Part shown: in pieces, positions 33,927 through 43,916 of the stretch
How the letters are laid out: every line of letters begins with the position of its first letter
Position numbering within the stretch: the first letter of the stretch is position 1
Assembly (NCBI GenBank): GCA_964019165.1
Contig: OZ025276.1
Coordinates: 2,541,840-2,605,839 of the forward strand
Direction: 5' to 3'
Source: Mastigias papua
Lineage: Eukaryota; Cnidaria; Scyphozoa; Rhizostomeae; Mastigiidae
DNA length: 64,000 bases
The notes under the pieces: generated by a model
What the model was told of the DNA's origin: nothing
Seen by the model: the letters and a program-made list of their open reading frames with translations, nothing else
Database searches by the model: none
Made by a program: the position numbers and the translations under genes

Positions 33927-34451
33927 TTAATTATAATTATTAAAGAAGTTTTTAATGAGATTTTGATTGTAATTGAGATTAGTTAATGAGAATTGTTTTA
34001 TAATCTCATAAAAATTATAACCATGAGAACGAAGATATATGAATAACAGACAATAATAACCACATGCCTTAGATTCATATGACTGTAATTGCGAACTGTT
34101 ATATATATAATCATAATTTTCACTTATAATTTGTGGTGGTTTTAATCCATATGAATCAAAATACTCGATTCTATCATCATCAACATAAAACGCCGTCCAA
34201 TGCGTGCCATTTGTCGGTGAATACATATCGTCTAAATTTATGATATAAAATTGATTACGTTTAATCATATCGGTTGTTAATTGATCTTTTGCATAAATGC
34301 CATTAAAATTCTTTATTTTCATATGATCAATCCATGACTGTAAATACGCGTTACTTGTGCTTGTATCTTTAAATTTTAAAACAAAATGTTTAATAATGGG
34401 ATGTTTTTGAAAATGCTGTTTTGTCCGAATAAGATTCCGTCTCCGTGTGAT
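33927..34451 (-). CDS. Adenain-like maturation protease, apparently expressed by -1 frameshift
   Basis: Catalytic residues of the adenovirus-type protease are seen in GTHW (H41 counted from the only ATG, 34322), EYFDSYG (D56) and ACGYYC (C87). That ATG gives 131 aa, which would lack about 43 upstream codons that are open and clearly conserved with Maverick A (KFKD.STSN, then W-I-D). No ATG precedes them. The frame opens at 34451, exactly where a -1 slip on A_AAA_AAA would place it from the pVI-like ORF. Readthrough would make a 432-residue pVI-like/protease fusion, presumably self-processed. Confidence 0.82.
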   Translation of the reverse strand: MTRRRNLIRTKQHFQKHPIIKHFVLKFKDTSTSNAYLQSWIDHMKIKNFNGIYAKDQLTTDMIKRNQFYIINLDDMYSPTNGTHWTAFYVDDDRIEYFDSYGLKPPQIISENYDYIYNSSQLQSYESKACGYYCLLFIYLRSHGYNFYEIIKQFSLTNLNYNQNLIKNFFNNYN

Positions 34452-35224
34452 TTTTTTGATCTTTTTTTTTTTATACCTTTACCTTTGTACTCAATCATTT
34501 CATGATTATCATTAAATGGGGGAGAATTAAATAATTCCCACTCTGTTAATGCAGATCCTTCAGGCTCTTTTACAATAGGTTGTTGATTTTGTGATGGTAT
34601 AGGTATTTTCTTAGGATGTGTTTTATAACTTTGCACATCATACGGCCTATTATGGATACCCCCGCCACTCAGGGCCTTGATAACGAGCGGCAATCCGATA
34701 CTAGCGAGAAGAGCCCCAAGAAACCCTCCTGACTGGTTTTGGCCGTTTCCAGTCATCATGATTTCATCAAATTTAGCTTTTTGTGGCTTACTTAATTTTC
34801 GTACTTCATTTTCAATTACAGCAAGTGCTTTTATAATATCTCCTGTTTTTCCATCTATACCTTTCCCGCTGAACAAGGAGTCAATTCCCAACGACCCAAG
34901 GGCTGAAGCCACACCAGTAGCGAGACCAGGGAGTACGGTTTTGGTGAGTGCCGGAGCTACTTTAGTTGCAAGTTTTGTTATTGGTCCTATTAACGATGAT
35001 AATAAATTACCACCATCTTGTTTCATCGCGCGGAAATGTGAATCATTAAAATTAATAATTACAGGCTTACCTTTCATTAATTTATTATATTGTCTGTCAT
35101 TTACATATATTCTATCCCCATTAGGATTATAAACTAATTTCAATCCAATATTTTCTCTTTTATTATATGCTCTTCTTAATTTATCTTTTTGATTTTGTGT
35201 GAATGTAACATTAATTAATTTCAT
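34376..35224 (-). CDS. pVI/pX-like membrane-active minor virion protein
   Basis: 282 residues. A basic N-terminal domain (FTQNQKDKLRRAY, QYNKLMKGKP) precedes two hydrophobic amphipathic stretches (72-118 and 165-190) and a KKKRSKK tail. MTGNG (157-161) and LSGGG (185-189) fit the two adenain cleavage consensus forms. After the Lys-rich tail the zero frame continues about 20 codons with no similarity to Maverick A, while the -1 frame there is conserved with it. This supports a frameshift role for the tail. Membrane lysis during entry is inferred from adenovirus pVI. Confidence 0.68.
   Translation of the reverse strand: MKLINVTFTQNQKDKLRRAYNKRENIGLKLVYNPNGDRIYVNDRQYNKLMKGKPVIINFNDSHFRAMKQDGGNLLSSLIGPITKLATKVAPALTKTVLPGLATGVASALGSLGIDSLFSGKGIDGKTGDIIKALAVIENEVRKLSKPQKAKFDEIMMTGNGQNQSGGFLGALLASIGLPLVIKALSGGGIHNRPYDVQSYKTHPKKIPIPSQNQQPIVKEPEGSALTEWELFNSPPFNDNHEMIEYKGKGIKKKRSKKSHGDGILFGQNSIFKNIPLLNILF
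34451..34457 (-). other. Slippery heptamer A_AAA_AAA between pVI-like and protease frames
   Basis: In the pVI-like frame (codons counted from ATG at 35224) the seven A residues are split exactly as X_XXY_YYZ. Moving back one base enters the protease frame. A second A11 run lies at 34462-34472. The first zero-frame stop comes about 75 bp downstream. Confidence 0.6.
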
Positions 35225-35253
35225 CTATTATATTATATTGTAGATTAATTGTT

Positions 35254-36525
35254 TTATTTTATAATCTCGCTCTTTCCGTTTATTAGGGAGATTTTATACT
35301 GATCTTCATGAAGCATCAACGAATATATTGTATATTCGCTCGCCATCTCATCCTTTAATATATATTTAAATTCTACTTTACAGTAACTGTTACGCAATGT
35401 ATCTGTTATATTATTCTTAAGATCGAAATACAAAATCATGTACTTTGTCTTAAATAATTCATAATCAATAAATGTACTTTCGCGTTTGTTTTTGTCAGTC
35501 ATATATTTAAGCAGTTCGTTATAAGCTTGTATACTTCTTGTCGAACAATTATATGGAGACAATGGTACATGAATATTATCATTTACAACTACAGTCGCAT
35601 TCACAATTGCCATAGAATTTGTATCTATTTGAAATGAATCATTGGCTTGTCTACCCGTTCTATTTTCTGTATAAGCAAACCAAACAAAAAGCTCTCTAGG
35701 TTTATTGATTGTTTCGTATAAAATGATATTTTTCTCGCGATTTTTCAAGCTTGTTTGAAATACAATAGATTCTCTGTAAAAATTAATAATTTGCTGACTC
35801 GATAAGAATTTTGTATACAGTAATCGATTTGCCGCTGATAAAGTCAATTTTTCATAACATAAAAATATATCCTTGATAACTATTTTAGCATCATCACCAC
35901 CATTATGGTAAAGTAGAATATCGTCCTGTTCGATATCAACTGTGATTTCGACTTTAGTAGGCGGGGTTAAGATATTTTTCATGGACTGAAAAAACTCCAT
36001 ACAGTTTAATGGAATTATCATATCAATTGTTGATTTTGTTAAAATCATTCTCTTATGATAATTAGCATTGTATGCTCCATTGTCTGATTTTACTGTATTT
36101 GTCGTAGCATCCAATGTGTATTTATTAATAGATATGCCGTTTCTTAAGCTCGGGTACATAAACATACGTTTTCCAGTAGTATTTATATATTCATTGCTCA
36201 TTTCCATAAGATTTTTCGTCGTCATTGCATAATTAATGTCCGTAGCATAATAAATCTGTCTGCTATCTGACTCAAATTTAAAACTATTAATTAAAGAACA
36301 ACTATCACTGGCAAGCGCTATTACAGCACCATCAGCAAGAGCCGTGCCATCTGATTTTTTTTTAACATCTAATGTAACATGCAAATAAGACTTGTACCAA
36401 TCGATCGGCAGATAATCTTGTGACGACCCGATTCTGAAGATATATTTTTTTGGCTGTGAAGAATCAATAGATGGTTGAATTATTAAATCGCATTTTTCAA
36501 TGTCTTTACGAAAATCAAAATTCAT
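35254..36525 (-). CDS. Major capsid protein (double jelly-roll, Maverick/adintovirus type)
   Basis: 423 residues. It begins with strands of the kind KKYIFRIGSSQDYLPIDWY. It is collinear with 6103-7419 (INYAM..KNLME, HKRMIL, AYNELLKYMT, YTIYSLMLHE). Position between pVI-like and small core protein, and length, match adintovirus hexon-like capsid proteins that form trimeric capsomers of the icosahedral shell. The call is by synteny and pattern. Confidence 0.8.
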   Translation of the reverse strand: MNFDFRKDIEKCDLIIQPSIDSSQPKKYIFRIGSSQDYLPIDWYKSYLHVTLDVKKKSDGTALADGAVIALASDSCSLINSFKFESDSRQIYYATDINYAMTTKNLMEMSNEYINTTGKRMFMYPSLRNGISINKYTLDATTNTVKSDNGAYNANYHKRMILTKSTIDMIIPLNCMEFFQSMKNILTPPTKVEITVDIEQDDILLYHNGGDDAKIVIKDIFLCYEKLTLSAANRLLYTKFLSSQQIINFYRESIVFQTSLKNREKNIILYETINKPRELFVWFAYTENRTGRQANDSFQIDTNSMAIVNATVVVNDNIHVPLSPYNCSTRSIQAYNELLKYMTDKNKRESTFIDYELFKTKYMILYFDLKNNITDTLRNSYCKVEFKYILKDEMASEYTIYSLMLHEDQYKISLINGKSEIIK

Positions 36526-36547
36526 CTCTTATATTATATATTATAAT
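36526..36547 (-). promoter_or_regulatory. AT-rich start-proximal motif before the capsid gene
   Basis: The minus strand reads TTATAATATATAATATAAGAG directly before ATG, and its first bases are the stop codon of the preceding gene. The same block occurs before most Maverick genes here. Confidence 0.5.
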
Positions 36548-36927
36548 AATTCATTGAATTTCTTTGAAATGTCACTTTTATTATTAATATCATCAGTATC
36601 TTCTGTCTTATATATCTTCTTTAATTCTTTTTCTATAATTACTCCTTTATTTGGTATCACATCATTATTTATTGGTGTTTGTTCAATTATTTGTTCAATC
36701 TTTTTATCTGTATTATTAAATATTTTATTTGCTAAAACTTCAGCGCTCTTTTTTCCTAATACATCAGCACTTGATTTAGCAGCACTTTCAACGGCGCTTT
36801 TGGCTATCTTTTTTGTAGATTCACTTGCTATCTTTTTAGCTGCAGAATTAAACATACTTTTAAACACGTCAGAAATGCCATAACCATAAGTATCTCGTAT
36901 TTTCTCATCTCGAAAACTTCTATTCAT
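36541..36927 (-). CDS. Small Ala/Lys/Ser-rich core or capsid-associated protein
   Basis: 128 residues. It begins near GYGISDVFKSMFNSAAKK, then a long amphipathic Ala/Lys/Ser helix and an acidic C-terminal part ending I.KKFNELL. It is homologous to 7430-7780 and always lies between capsid and penton. Composition suggests a DNA- or membrane-associated virion component. The exact function is unknown. Confidence 0.6.
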   Translation of the reverse strand: MNRSFRDEKIRDTYGYGISDVFKSMFNSAAKKIASESTKKIAKSAVESAAKSSADVLGKKSAEVLANKIFNNTDKKIEQIIEQTPINNDVIPNKGVIIEKELKKIYKTEDTDDINNKSDISKKFNELL

Positions 36928-36946
36928 CTTATATTATATGATATAA

Positions 36947-37711
36947 TTAATATTTTCGTATAAATAATAACATTGTAATTGGATCACGTAAATCAACAGG
37001 TCGAGATAATGAATCTTTAATTTGGATACGCATTCTTTTTACTAAGTAATTATTCATCACATGAAAAGTTAAAACATTTTGTTCTTTTATTGGAATTGTA
37101 TAACCTATACGATATTCACTGACGCCAAACGTATAAAGGATATCAGATCGCACCCCATTGTAAATTGTATCGGACAAAAGAGAACAATGAACATTTATAT
37201 TGTCTAATGAATTTGTGATATCGGGCGAATTATTACTATAACCACTTGTTGTTATTATAGCATTTGAATTCTCAAAACCTAACAATTTTGCGAAGCTCTT
37301 ATTTGATCGAAAATCGATTTGATAATTAGTCTCTAATTCAATGAATATTTTCTTAAGACTACTAACGTAATACAATTGTATTCCTGTTTTTGAGTCACCT
37401 TGACTTTCAAGATAATTGGATATATAATTACTAATGTCTGAGTAGCTATAATTACCATCAGCGAATATAATCGTTTTAAACGTAGAACCGTTATCCGAGC
37501 TATATCTAACAGTATTGTTATTATATTTTGTAGAATCGATGTTATTCCATGTATAATTCAAATTAAAAGCAACCAAGGCAATATAATTTTCATTAGTATT
37601 GGGGAACTTTAAACCATCTCCTTCCATTACAACATAAAAGTCGTTATGTGTACCGTATAAATTAGGGGTTTCGTTAATTTTTGTTGTGTCAATATATATA
37701 GGGTAATCCAT
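36947..37711 (-). CDS. Penton / minor capsid protein (single jelly-roll)
   Basis: 254 residues. It shares long blocks with 7797-8537 (VRYSSDNGSTFKT, YSDISNYISNYLE, GIQLYYVSS). Size, the YPIYIDT start and the place upstream of the capsid gene match Maverick pentons. It is expected at the capsid vertices, where the MG-x-x-DG fibre ends would attach. Confidence 0.8.
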   Translation of the reverse strand: MDYPIYIDTTKINETPNLYGTHNDFYVVMEGDGLKFPNTNENYIALVAFNLNYTWNNIDSTKYNNNTVRYSSDNGSTFKTIIFADGNYSYSDISNYISNYLESQGDSKTGIQLYYVSSLKKIFIELETNYQIDFRSNKSFAKLLGFENSNAIITTSGYSNNSPDITNSLDNINVHCSLLSDTIYNGVRSDILYTFGVSEYRIGYTIPIKEQNVLTFHVMNNYLVKRMRIQIKDSLSRPVDLRDPITMLLFIRKY

Positions 37712-37722
37712 TTTATATTATA

Positions 37723-39030
37723 TTACATTAAATGTTTTTTTATATATTTATGATATTGATCGCGTGATATATGTCGATTCGTTCTGAGATAATCGATAAT
37801 ATTATAAACTTGATTATGAACATTTTCGTCTCCTTGACTCGTTTTTAATATAGGTGTTATACTTTTTAACTCATTAAATAAAGAATCGATCGTTTTATTT
37901 TGTGTTACGTTTTCTTGATTTGTAAGTCTTGATAATTCCTGTTGTAATTTCTTGTTATCATTGCCAGCAATGATAGAACCACGTATTAATGCGATTCTTT
38001 TTTTTAAGTCATTCTCGTTTAAAATAATATTACTTTCGCCTAATAATTTATTTTTCCCATTCCGTTTTTTAATCATTCCTGATAATGTCATCATATCATT
38101 AAAAATTTGTTTTGATAAATTACTATATTTCTTTTTTTTATTAATTCTACCTTTTGTCAACAGCTCCACAGTATCTTTATCACCCTGATTTTCATAAATA
38201 ACATTATCTCCATACCACGCTTCAACATAGTAATTATTATACAATTTGTCCATGTTTATTTTTAATTTATCACCATATTTTGCATTCTCTATTTTATAAC
38301 CATTCCTTCGTTTTTTAATACCTTGACCTTTGACTTCGTGTTTTATATTATTTTCTGATATTTGATCATTATCTTGTGTTTTACTTTCCAATATCACATC
38401 TTCCATTATAACATTTAAGTTTTTTTTTTCTAATATTTTTTCGTTTATTTTTCCTTTATATTCCTTCAAATCTTTAATATATGACTCAATTGATTTTACA
38501 TTAGGATACCATCTATTAGTAGTACTTAATTGACGCGTTAATGATATTATATCATTCGAATATAAATAATCTTCTAAATCTTTTACCGTTAATTTATCTA
38601 ATTCACTTAAACTGCGTAATTTTACATTTGTATATATATCATCTTTCTTTCCTTTATGCAAAAACACATTTTTTCCTTTTATTAAATCACCAATAAAATC
38701 TTTTGATGCTATTTTATCGTCATTATCGATTATTGTTTGTGGTTCTTCTTTTGTTTCTAATTGTGCTTCTGTTTGTGCTTGTGGTTGATTATATAATGGT
38801 AATGCGTCTGTAATTTTTTTTATTAATTCATCACTTTGATCTGTTTTTTTTTCAATACGATCTATCAATTCTTTATTACTATTTGTAATTGGTTTAAACA
38901 ACTTTTCATTATTAAATTCCTTATTGATTTCATTATTTTGATATGCCTTATTAGCTTCAAGAATATTTTGAAGCCCATTTTCAGTCAATAATTGTATTTC
39001 AATAATTGTTTTATAATCTTCTAATTTCAT
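37723..39030 (-). CDS. Conserved Maverick protein of unknown function (late, Lys-rich)
   Basis: 435 residues from ATG at 39030, preferred over an ATG 57 bp upstream because it follows the AT-rich motif. The N-terminal third is charged and helical. The middle has KGQGIKKRRNGYKI. The C-terminal part carries KRIALIRGSIIAGNDNKKL and a final helical hairpin (a short basic segment repeated near HISRDQYHKYIKKH). The R-I..L.G.I.AGN pattern recurs in Maverick/adintovirus proteins next to the penton. A virion or scaffold role is a guess. Confidence 0.6.
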   Translation of the reverse strand: MKLEDYKTIIEIQLLTENGLQNILEANKAYQNNEINKEFNNEKLFKPITNSNKELIDRIEKKTDQSDELIKKITDALPLYNQPQAQTEAQLETKEEPQTIIDNDDKIASKDFIGDLIKGKNVFLHKGKKDDIYTNVKLRSLSELDKLTVKDLEDYLYSNDIISLTRQLSTTNRWYPNVKSIESYIKDLKEYKGKINEKILEKKNLNVIMEDVILESKTQDNDQISENNIKHEVKGQGIKKRRNGYKIENAKYGDKLKINMDKLYNNYYVEAWYGDNVIYENQGDKDTVELLTKGRINKKKKYSNLSKQIFNDMMTLSGMIKKRNGKNKLLGESNIILNENDLKKRIALIRGSIIAGNDNKKLQQELSRLTNQENVTQNKTIDSLFNELKSITPILKTSQGDENVHNQVYNIIDYLRTNRHISRDQYHKYIKKHLM

Positions 39031-39123
39031 TATAATATATATTATAATAATTACATGATATGTAATTATCTGATTAGATAAATACATATGTTGTAATTAT
39101 ATTATAAGATAAATGCATAACTT

Positions 39124-42100
39124 TTATATCATATTTTCATAATTATTATCAATCATGTAATGACCATAAGCATATGACATAATAGGATTATATAAATAGC
39201 GTTTGTCTGTATAACTCATTAATGTTTTATGATCCGTGTAAGAGTATATTTTATGATCCTTAGCTTTTATTGTATAAAATTTACTTTTAATTGTTTCATT
39301 ATCAAATACAGCGTCTTTTAATGCTTGAAAATCTAATTGATTTTTAATACCTTTGTATTTAACCTTTTCATTCTCTTTACGATATCCATATAATTTACTT
39401 TTCAAAGCACAAGCTTCAACGATTTGACTTTCATATACAGAATTTTCATCTTTACTAGATGAATTTTCATCTTTTAATAGTTCCATTTCATAAACTCCTT
39501 GTTTATAGTATTTAAAATCAGTTTTATAAGATGACATGTCAAAAATATCCATTTCACTCATGTCTTTGTAAACATCATTAGTTTTAATATGACACAAATA
39601 CGAATCAGTATCATAATACATTAATGAAATATTATTACCATATCTTTTTTTCAATTTATAGAAATTATCATAGAAAATTATTTTCGATAAGTCTAAAATA
39701 CATGCGCCTATAAACGATGGCGAGTCTAATTTTATACATTGTTTTTCAATATTTATTAAAGCATTATTTTCGTCGATTATTTCATAATCTTTAAATCGGT
39801 CGCTCGATATTATTTTAAGCACTTTTTCATAATCATCGTCATTAAACATCTTTATATTGCTCGAGTATTTCATCTTGTTAAGTAGTGACCTGCCAAAACA
39901 TGAATTAATCATTAATTTAAAAATCATTTTATCATTGTCATTTTCAGCCTCGATTCTATTATTATGGTTATATTCAATATAATCTTTCATAAATTTTGCT
40001 TGTTTAAATTTAATGATATAATTTATATCTTTAATTTTGAAACCAGGCATTTTTAAATAAAATTGCAATGTAAGATAATGTAATGTGTAATTTTCTTTTT
40101 CATTTAAATCACATATTAATTTTTCGGTGGAAATGAATGATTTGTCTTTTAATATTTGTTTTTGATAATCACTTAAATGTTTCTTTAATATTTTACTTTT
40201 TATAGGACATAATGGTAAATCATTATAAAAATCATGATATTTTATATCGACTTCATCAATGTCAATATTAAGAATATAACCATATTCACTATTTATATCA
40301 TGATCGAATACATTAAATTCATGTATCTCTTCGTTTGTTAAATAAGAAAACTCATCATATGGTAACGGATAAGATCTCATCACATGACCATACATTGAAT
40401 TGATATCATAATGCATTATATAAGATGATTCTTCATTACAATTATATGACTTCATATATTTATTATTTGCACACGTATATCGAATACTTGCAATATCACA
40501 TAATCCACCACGCACCATTGACTCAAATGCGCTGTAAATTTTATAATTGTCTAAAATCTTTATTTGTACCGGACACCATTTTTTCATGACTTCCCAAGTT
40601 AAAGAATTAATACTATAATGTGAAAATATTTCAGTTCCATATTTATCCATAAACAAAGTTCTATAAGATTCCATACAATCGCATAATAACATAACGTCCT
40701 TTTGTAAGTAATAATCGCTATATTGTCCTAATGAATTAAAATTAGAATAATAAAATTTCCTGTATTTATTATATGTGTCTTTATCTATGTTGTCGAAATA
40801 TTCAATGTCGGGAAAAGTGTTTTCATCATATTTTGTAAAAGTATCAACATAACGAAATGGAAAAATATCTTTTATTAAATATTCATGGCCATATTTATTA
40901 ACTAAATCACGTGTGTAAATTATATCTTCATTTTTTAAGTTTTCCGATAAAGTTTTTAATGATCCTTTTATATATTCATGTGAATCGATGATTTTAATAT
41001 TATTTTGTATTCCAACATGAAAAATACTTGAGCTATTATGACCGATAAGATTGATATTGGAATCCTTAAAATAATCATTTATTTTATTTATAATATAGTG
41101 TATGTCATAACCACGTAAATAATGGAAAACGATATATAAAGTACAATCGACGCGTATCTTAGAATTACACGATTGACATATTGTAGCAATAAAATCGCCT
41201 GATATATGGTTATGATGTTGAACTTTTTTAATTTCAGTATTGAATTTTACATTACAGAATTCACATTTTTTTAATTTCTTGTGACGTTTCAGTTGTTCGT
41301 CTGTCAAAACAGGTAAAGCATAGAATTTCTTTTTGCATTGTTTTATATGCTCTAAAACGTTTGTTTTAACTTCATTCAAAAAATGATCGATAACAGAATC
41401 GCCATTACCTCGATATAATTTAAATCGATTAAAAATAGGTCTTTCGCGACAGACTAAATTATAACAATAACTTGATAATTCATGTTGTCTTTTATCAGGA
41501 TGTTTTTCATCTTCTGTTTTTTTCAATATTGACTCGAAATCACAATACATAACGAATGGTAGAAATATTGTATGCTTTTTGTTAAATTCCTTCACATACA
41601 TATCTATAGGACATTTGATTAATTTATTGTTTACAATGGCCATATGACTTGGCAATTCTGATGAATTATATTTGTAATTGCATTTATGATTAATTGAATC
41701 AAACGCTTTTTTGTTTGAAAACTGTTTAAAGCAGTCTTGACAAATTTTATTATCAATACGTTTAAAATTTGATCGTAACAATCCATTTAAATTTTTAATA
41801 TAAACATAATGATATTTCTTTTTTGTTTTATCACTAATAACTAATAAATTCATACAATTTTCATACTCCTTTTTAGAATGATATATTGGAACGATGTCAT
41901 TTTTCTTATTTTCTTTATACTCAAAAATGTTAATTCTTATTTGATTCTGTTCTTCGACCTGTTTTATAATATGAAACGTGTTAAAGGGTATCGGAAAATG
42001 AATATTTTCATAATTCAAATGAATCATTTCATTATTATAATTAAATGCTTTTTCTCCGTAAAGTCTTTCAGGATTTTGTATTTTTTTAAATCCATTTTTT

Positions 42101-43032
42101 CTGTATCTTTCATGTAGCAAATGGCAATATAAAAAACATTTATTGTCATTATTTTTAATATTAATACAACTCTTTGTGTTAATAATCCTATTAGGAAGTT
42201 CAATATAGGCGGAAGCAAATACATTTTTAATCTTTACTATATTCAACCTCTCGTATTCAATGCCCATGTCTGCAAACCCACTAGGATGAATTTGTGTAAT
42301 TTCAGTGCTTTCTTTTGCATTCATTTTTTTTGTAAACATACCAATTCGTGATTTAATATCTAATTCACTTTGATGCAAGAAATAATATACGTCCTCTGTG
42401 TTTTTTATTATAGTATATTTTGTTTGAAATATTGGATATATTTTTTTGTTTTTATCATGAACAGAAACCATTATAACTTGAACAACTGTGTTACATTTTA
42501 TGATACCGTGTTTTTTTATATATTGTTTTATAAACACACGTTTATACGGTTTACTGAACTCTAATTGATCCTCACAGAACCATTGCCCTATTTCATCGTC
42601 TAAATTTGGCTCTAAAGTAATATTATAAACGCTTAATAATTTTTCAATTGTATATTTTTCTAATTGAATAACGTCTTCAATATTATAATACAATTTCTGT
42701 TTATTCTCATCAAAAATTGAATATTTTTTACCAACTTCATTATCTTGTTCGTCTAATTCAATATCTATACCTTCATCATCTATTTCATCATCTTGATCTA
42801 TATAATATTGCATAATCAAACCATTCAATTCATTTTCTCTATTCTTTGTCGGTTTATCGTAATAATTTTTTAATTGATTTATAATTATTTGCTGTTTAGG
42901 TTTGAATTTTGTAATATCATAACTTTTAATACTTTGTAAAGCGAAGAATAATATTTTTTTAATATCTCTATTATTTTTTTTATTAAGAATATTTTTATAT
43001 ACAGTAATAAAATTTTCAAATTGGTTATCCAT
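39124..43032 (-). CDS. Protein-primed family B DNA polymerase (pPolB)
   Basis: 1302 residues. Exonuclease motif I is FVMYCDFES (about 492-500). Polymerase motif A is YDINSMYGH (about 876), motif B is KLMINSCFGRS (about 1045) and motif C is YYDTDSYL (about 1140), so both catalytic aspartates are present. A C2H2-like finger (about 425-445) and an HNH-type CxxC...HHNH..G...CxxCN finger (about 590-627) sit beside the exonuclease domain, as is usual in Maverick polymerases. It replicates the linear genome from a protein primer bound at the terminal repeats. The N-terminal ~450 residues may hold the terminal-protein function (inference). The frame is fully open. Confidence 0.93.
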   Translation of the reverse strand: MDNQFENFITVYKNILNKKNNRDIKKILFFALQSIKSYDITKFKPKQQIIINQLKNYYDKPTKNRENELNGLIMQYYIDQDDEIDDEGIDIELDEQDNEVGKKYSIFDENKQKLYYNIEDVIQLEKYTIEKLLSVYNITLEPNLDDEIGQWFCEDQLEFSKPYKRVFIKQYIKKHGIIKCNTVVQVIMVSVHDKNKKIYPIFQTKYTIIKNTEDVYYFLHQSELDIKSRIGMFTKKMNAKESTEITQIHPSGFADMGIEYERLNIVKIKNVFASAYIELPNRIINTKSCINIKNNDNKCFLYCHLLHERYRKNGFKKIQNPERLYGEKAFNYNNEMIHLNYENIHFPIPFNTFHIIKQVEEQNQIRINIFEYKENKKNDIVPIYHSKKEYENCMNLLVISDKTKKKYHYVYIKNLNGLLRSNFKRIDNKICQDCFKQFSNKKAFDSINHKCNYKYNSSELPSHMAIVNNKLIKCPIDMYVKEFNKKHTIFLPFVMYCDFESILKKTEDEKHPDKRQHELSSYCYNLVCRERPIFNRFKLYRGNGDSVIDHFLNEVKTNVLEHIKQCKKKFYALPVLTDEQLKRHKKLKKCEFCNVKFNTEIKKVQHHNHISGDFIATICQSCNSKIRVDCTLYIVFHYLRGYDIHYIINKINDYFKDSNINLIGHNSSSIFHVGIQNNIKIIDSHEYIKGSLKTLSENLKNEDIIYTRDLVNKYGHEYLIKDIFPFRYVDTFTKYDENTFPDIEYFDNIDKDTYNKYRKFYYSNFNSLGQYSDYYLQKDVMLLCDCMESYRTLFMDKYGTEIFSHYSINSLTWEVMKKWCPVQIKILDNYKIYSAFESMVRGGLCDIASIRYTCANNKYMKSYNCNEESSYIMHYDINSMYGHVMRSYPLPYDEFSYLTNEEIHEFNVFDHDINSEYGYILNIDIDEVDIKYHDFYNDLPLCPIKSKILKKHLSDYQKQILKDKSFISTEKLICDLNEKENYTLHYLTLQFYLKMPGFKIKDINYIIKFKQAKFMKDYIEYNHNNRIEAENDNDKMIFKLMINSCFGRSLLNKMKYSSNIKMFNDDDYEKVLKIISSDRFKDYEIIDENNALINIEKQCIKLDSPSFIGACILDLSKIIFYDNFYKLKKRYGNNISLMYYDTDSYLCHIKTNDVYKDMSEMDIFDMSSYKTDFKYYKQGVYEMELLKDENSSSKDENSVYESQIVEACALKSKLYGYRKENEKVKYKGIKNQLDFQALKDAVFDNETIKSKFYTIKAKDHKIYSYTDHKTLMSYTDKRYLYNPIMSYAYGHYMIDNNYENMI

Positions 43033-43071
43033 ATAATTTATATATATATAATTTTCTTTAAGTCTTTTTTT

Positions 43072-43887
43072 TTAAAATTTTGTTTTTTGTAATTCTTGTT
43101 CATAAAATTTTTTTGTAACATATTTATATTTTCCATTTTCTAAAATTTCTTTAATTTTATATGTTGGTGGAAGTGTCAAATTTACTTTATAAATTAAATA
43201 AATTTGTTTTGACCATCGTGGGTCATAACCCTTTTGAAAATGTTTTTTTGTTACTTTGATTCTCACATGATCATTTATTTTAAATTTAGGTTTTTTATTT
43301 TTTATATATCTTTGTCTTATCCTTTTATTATTAATTGTATAATAAACCAACCCTTCATTTTCTTTTTTACTTGCCTCAGCTGGTGTCATCTTAATAGTAC
43401 TATGATAAGTATTATTGTATTTTTCCATGATATTATGTATATCATCAATATAACGATAATTATTACGTTCTGTAAATAACGATGATAATTTATTCATTAA
43501 TGTTTGATTAAAACGTTCTATCATGATAGCTTTTAAATGACTTTTTGTTGTATATCTAATTATATTAAGTCGTTTCATTTTATTTTGAAACTCCTTATTT
43601 AAAAATTCACCACCGTCGTCTGTCCACAAACGTTTGCAAATACGATTGCTTTGTTTGATAATATCCTCAAATGCATCAGAGATAGTTTTCTTATCTTTAT
43701 TTTTCGTGACCCTTACCCATGCATAACGTGAAAAGGTATCCATAACAGTTAAAATGTATTTATACCCATCATTTTGTTTTACATATTGTTTTCGATTTAA
43801 AATAATCAAATCTGCTGTCCATATTTCATCAATACCAGGGCTATAAACAAAACGTCTTTGAAACTTATGGATAGTACGTTTATGCAT
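43072..43887 (-). CDS. Maverick integrase (retrovirus-like rve core)
   Basis: 271 residues from ATG at 43887. Catalytic triad is D26 (WTADL), D90 (WTDDGGEF) and E124 (IERFNQTL), i.e. D-D-33-E, followed by a basic C-terminal domain of SH3/chromo-like composition. The N-terminal HHCC zinc domain is missing or reduced. The frame is open for 15 codons before the ATG, back to an A10 run in the preceding ORF (-1 relation). It inserts the element with 6-bp duplications, as seen at the ends. Confidence 0.9.
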   Translation of the reverse strand: MHKRTIHKFQRRFVYSPGIDEIWTADLIILNRKQYVKQNDGYKYILTVMDTFSRYAWVRVTKNKDKKTISDAFEDIIKQSNRICKRLWTDDGGEFLNKEFQNKMKRLNIIRYTTKSHLKAIMIERFNQTLMNKLSSLFTERNNYRYIDDIHNIMEKYNNTYHSTIKMTPAEASKKENEGLVYYTINNKRIRQRYIKNKKPKFKINDHVRIKVTKKHFQKGYDPRWSKQIYLIYKVNLTLPPTYKIKEILENGKYKYVTKKFYEQELQKTKF

Positions 43888-43916
43888 TTCTTTGGCGTAC
43901 TGTTTTTGATCATTAA

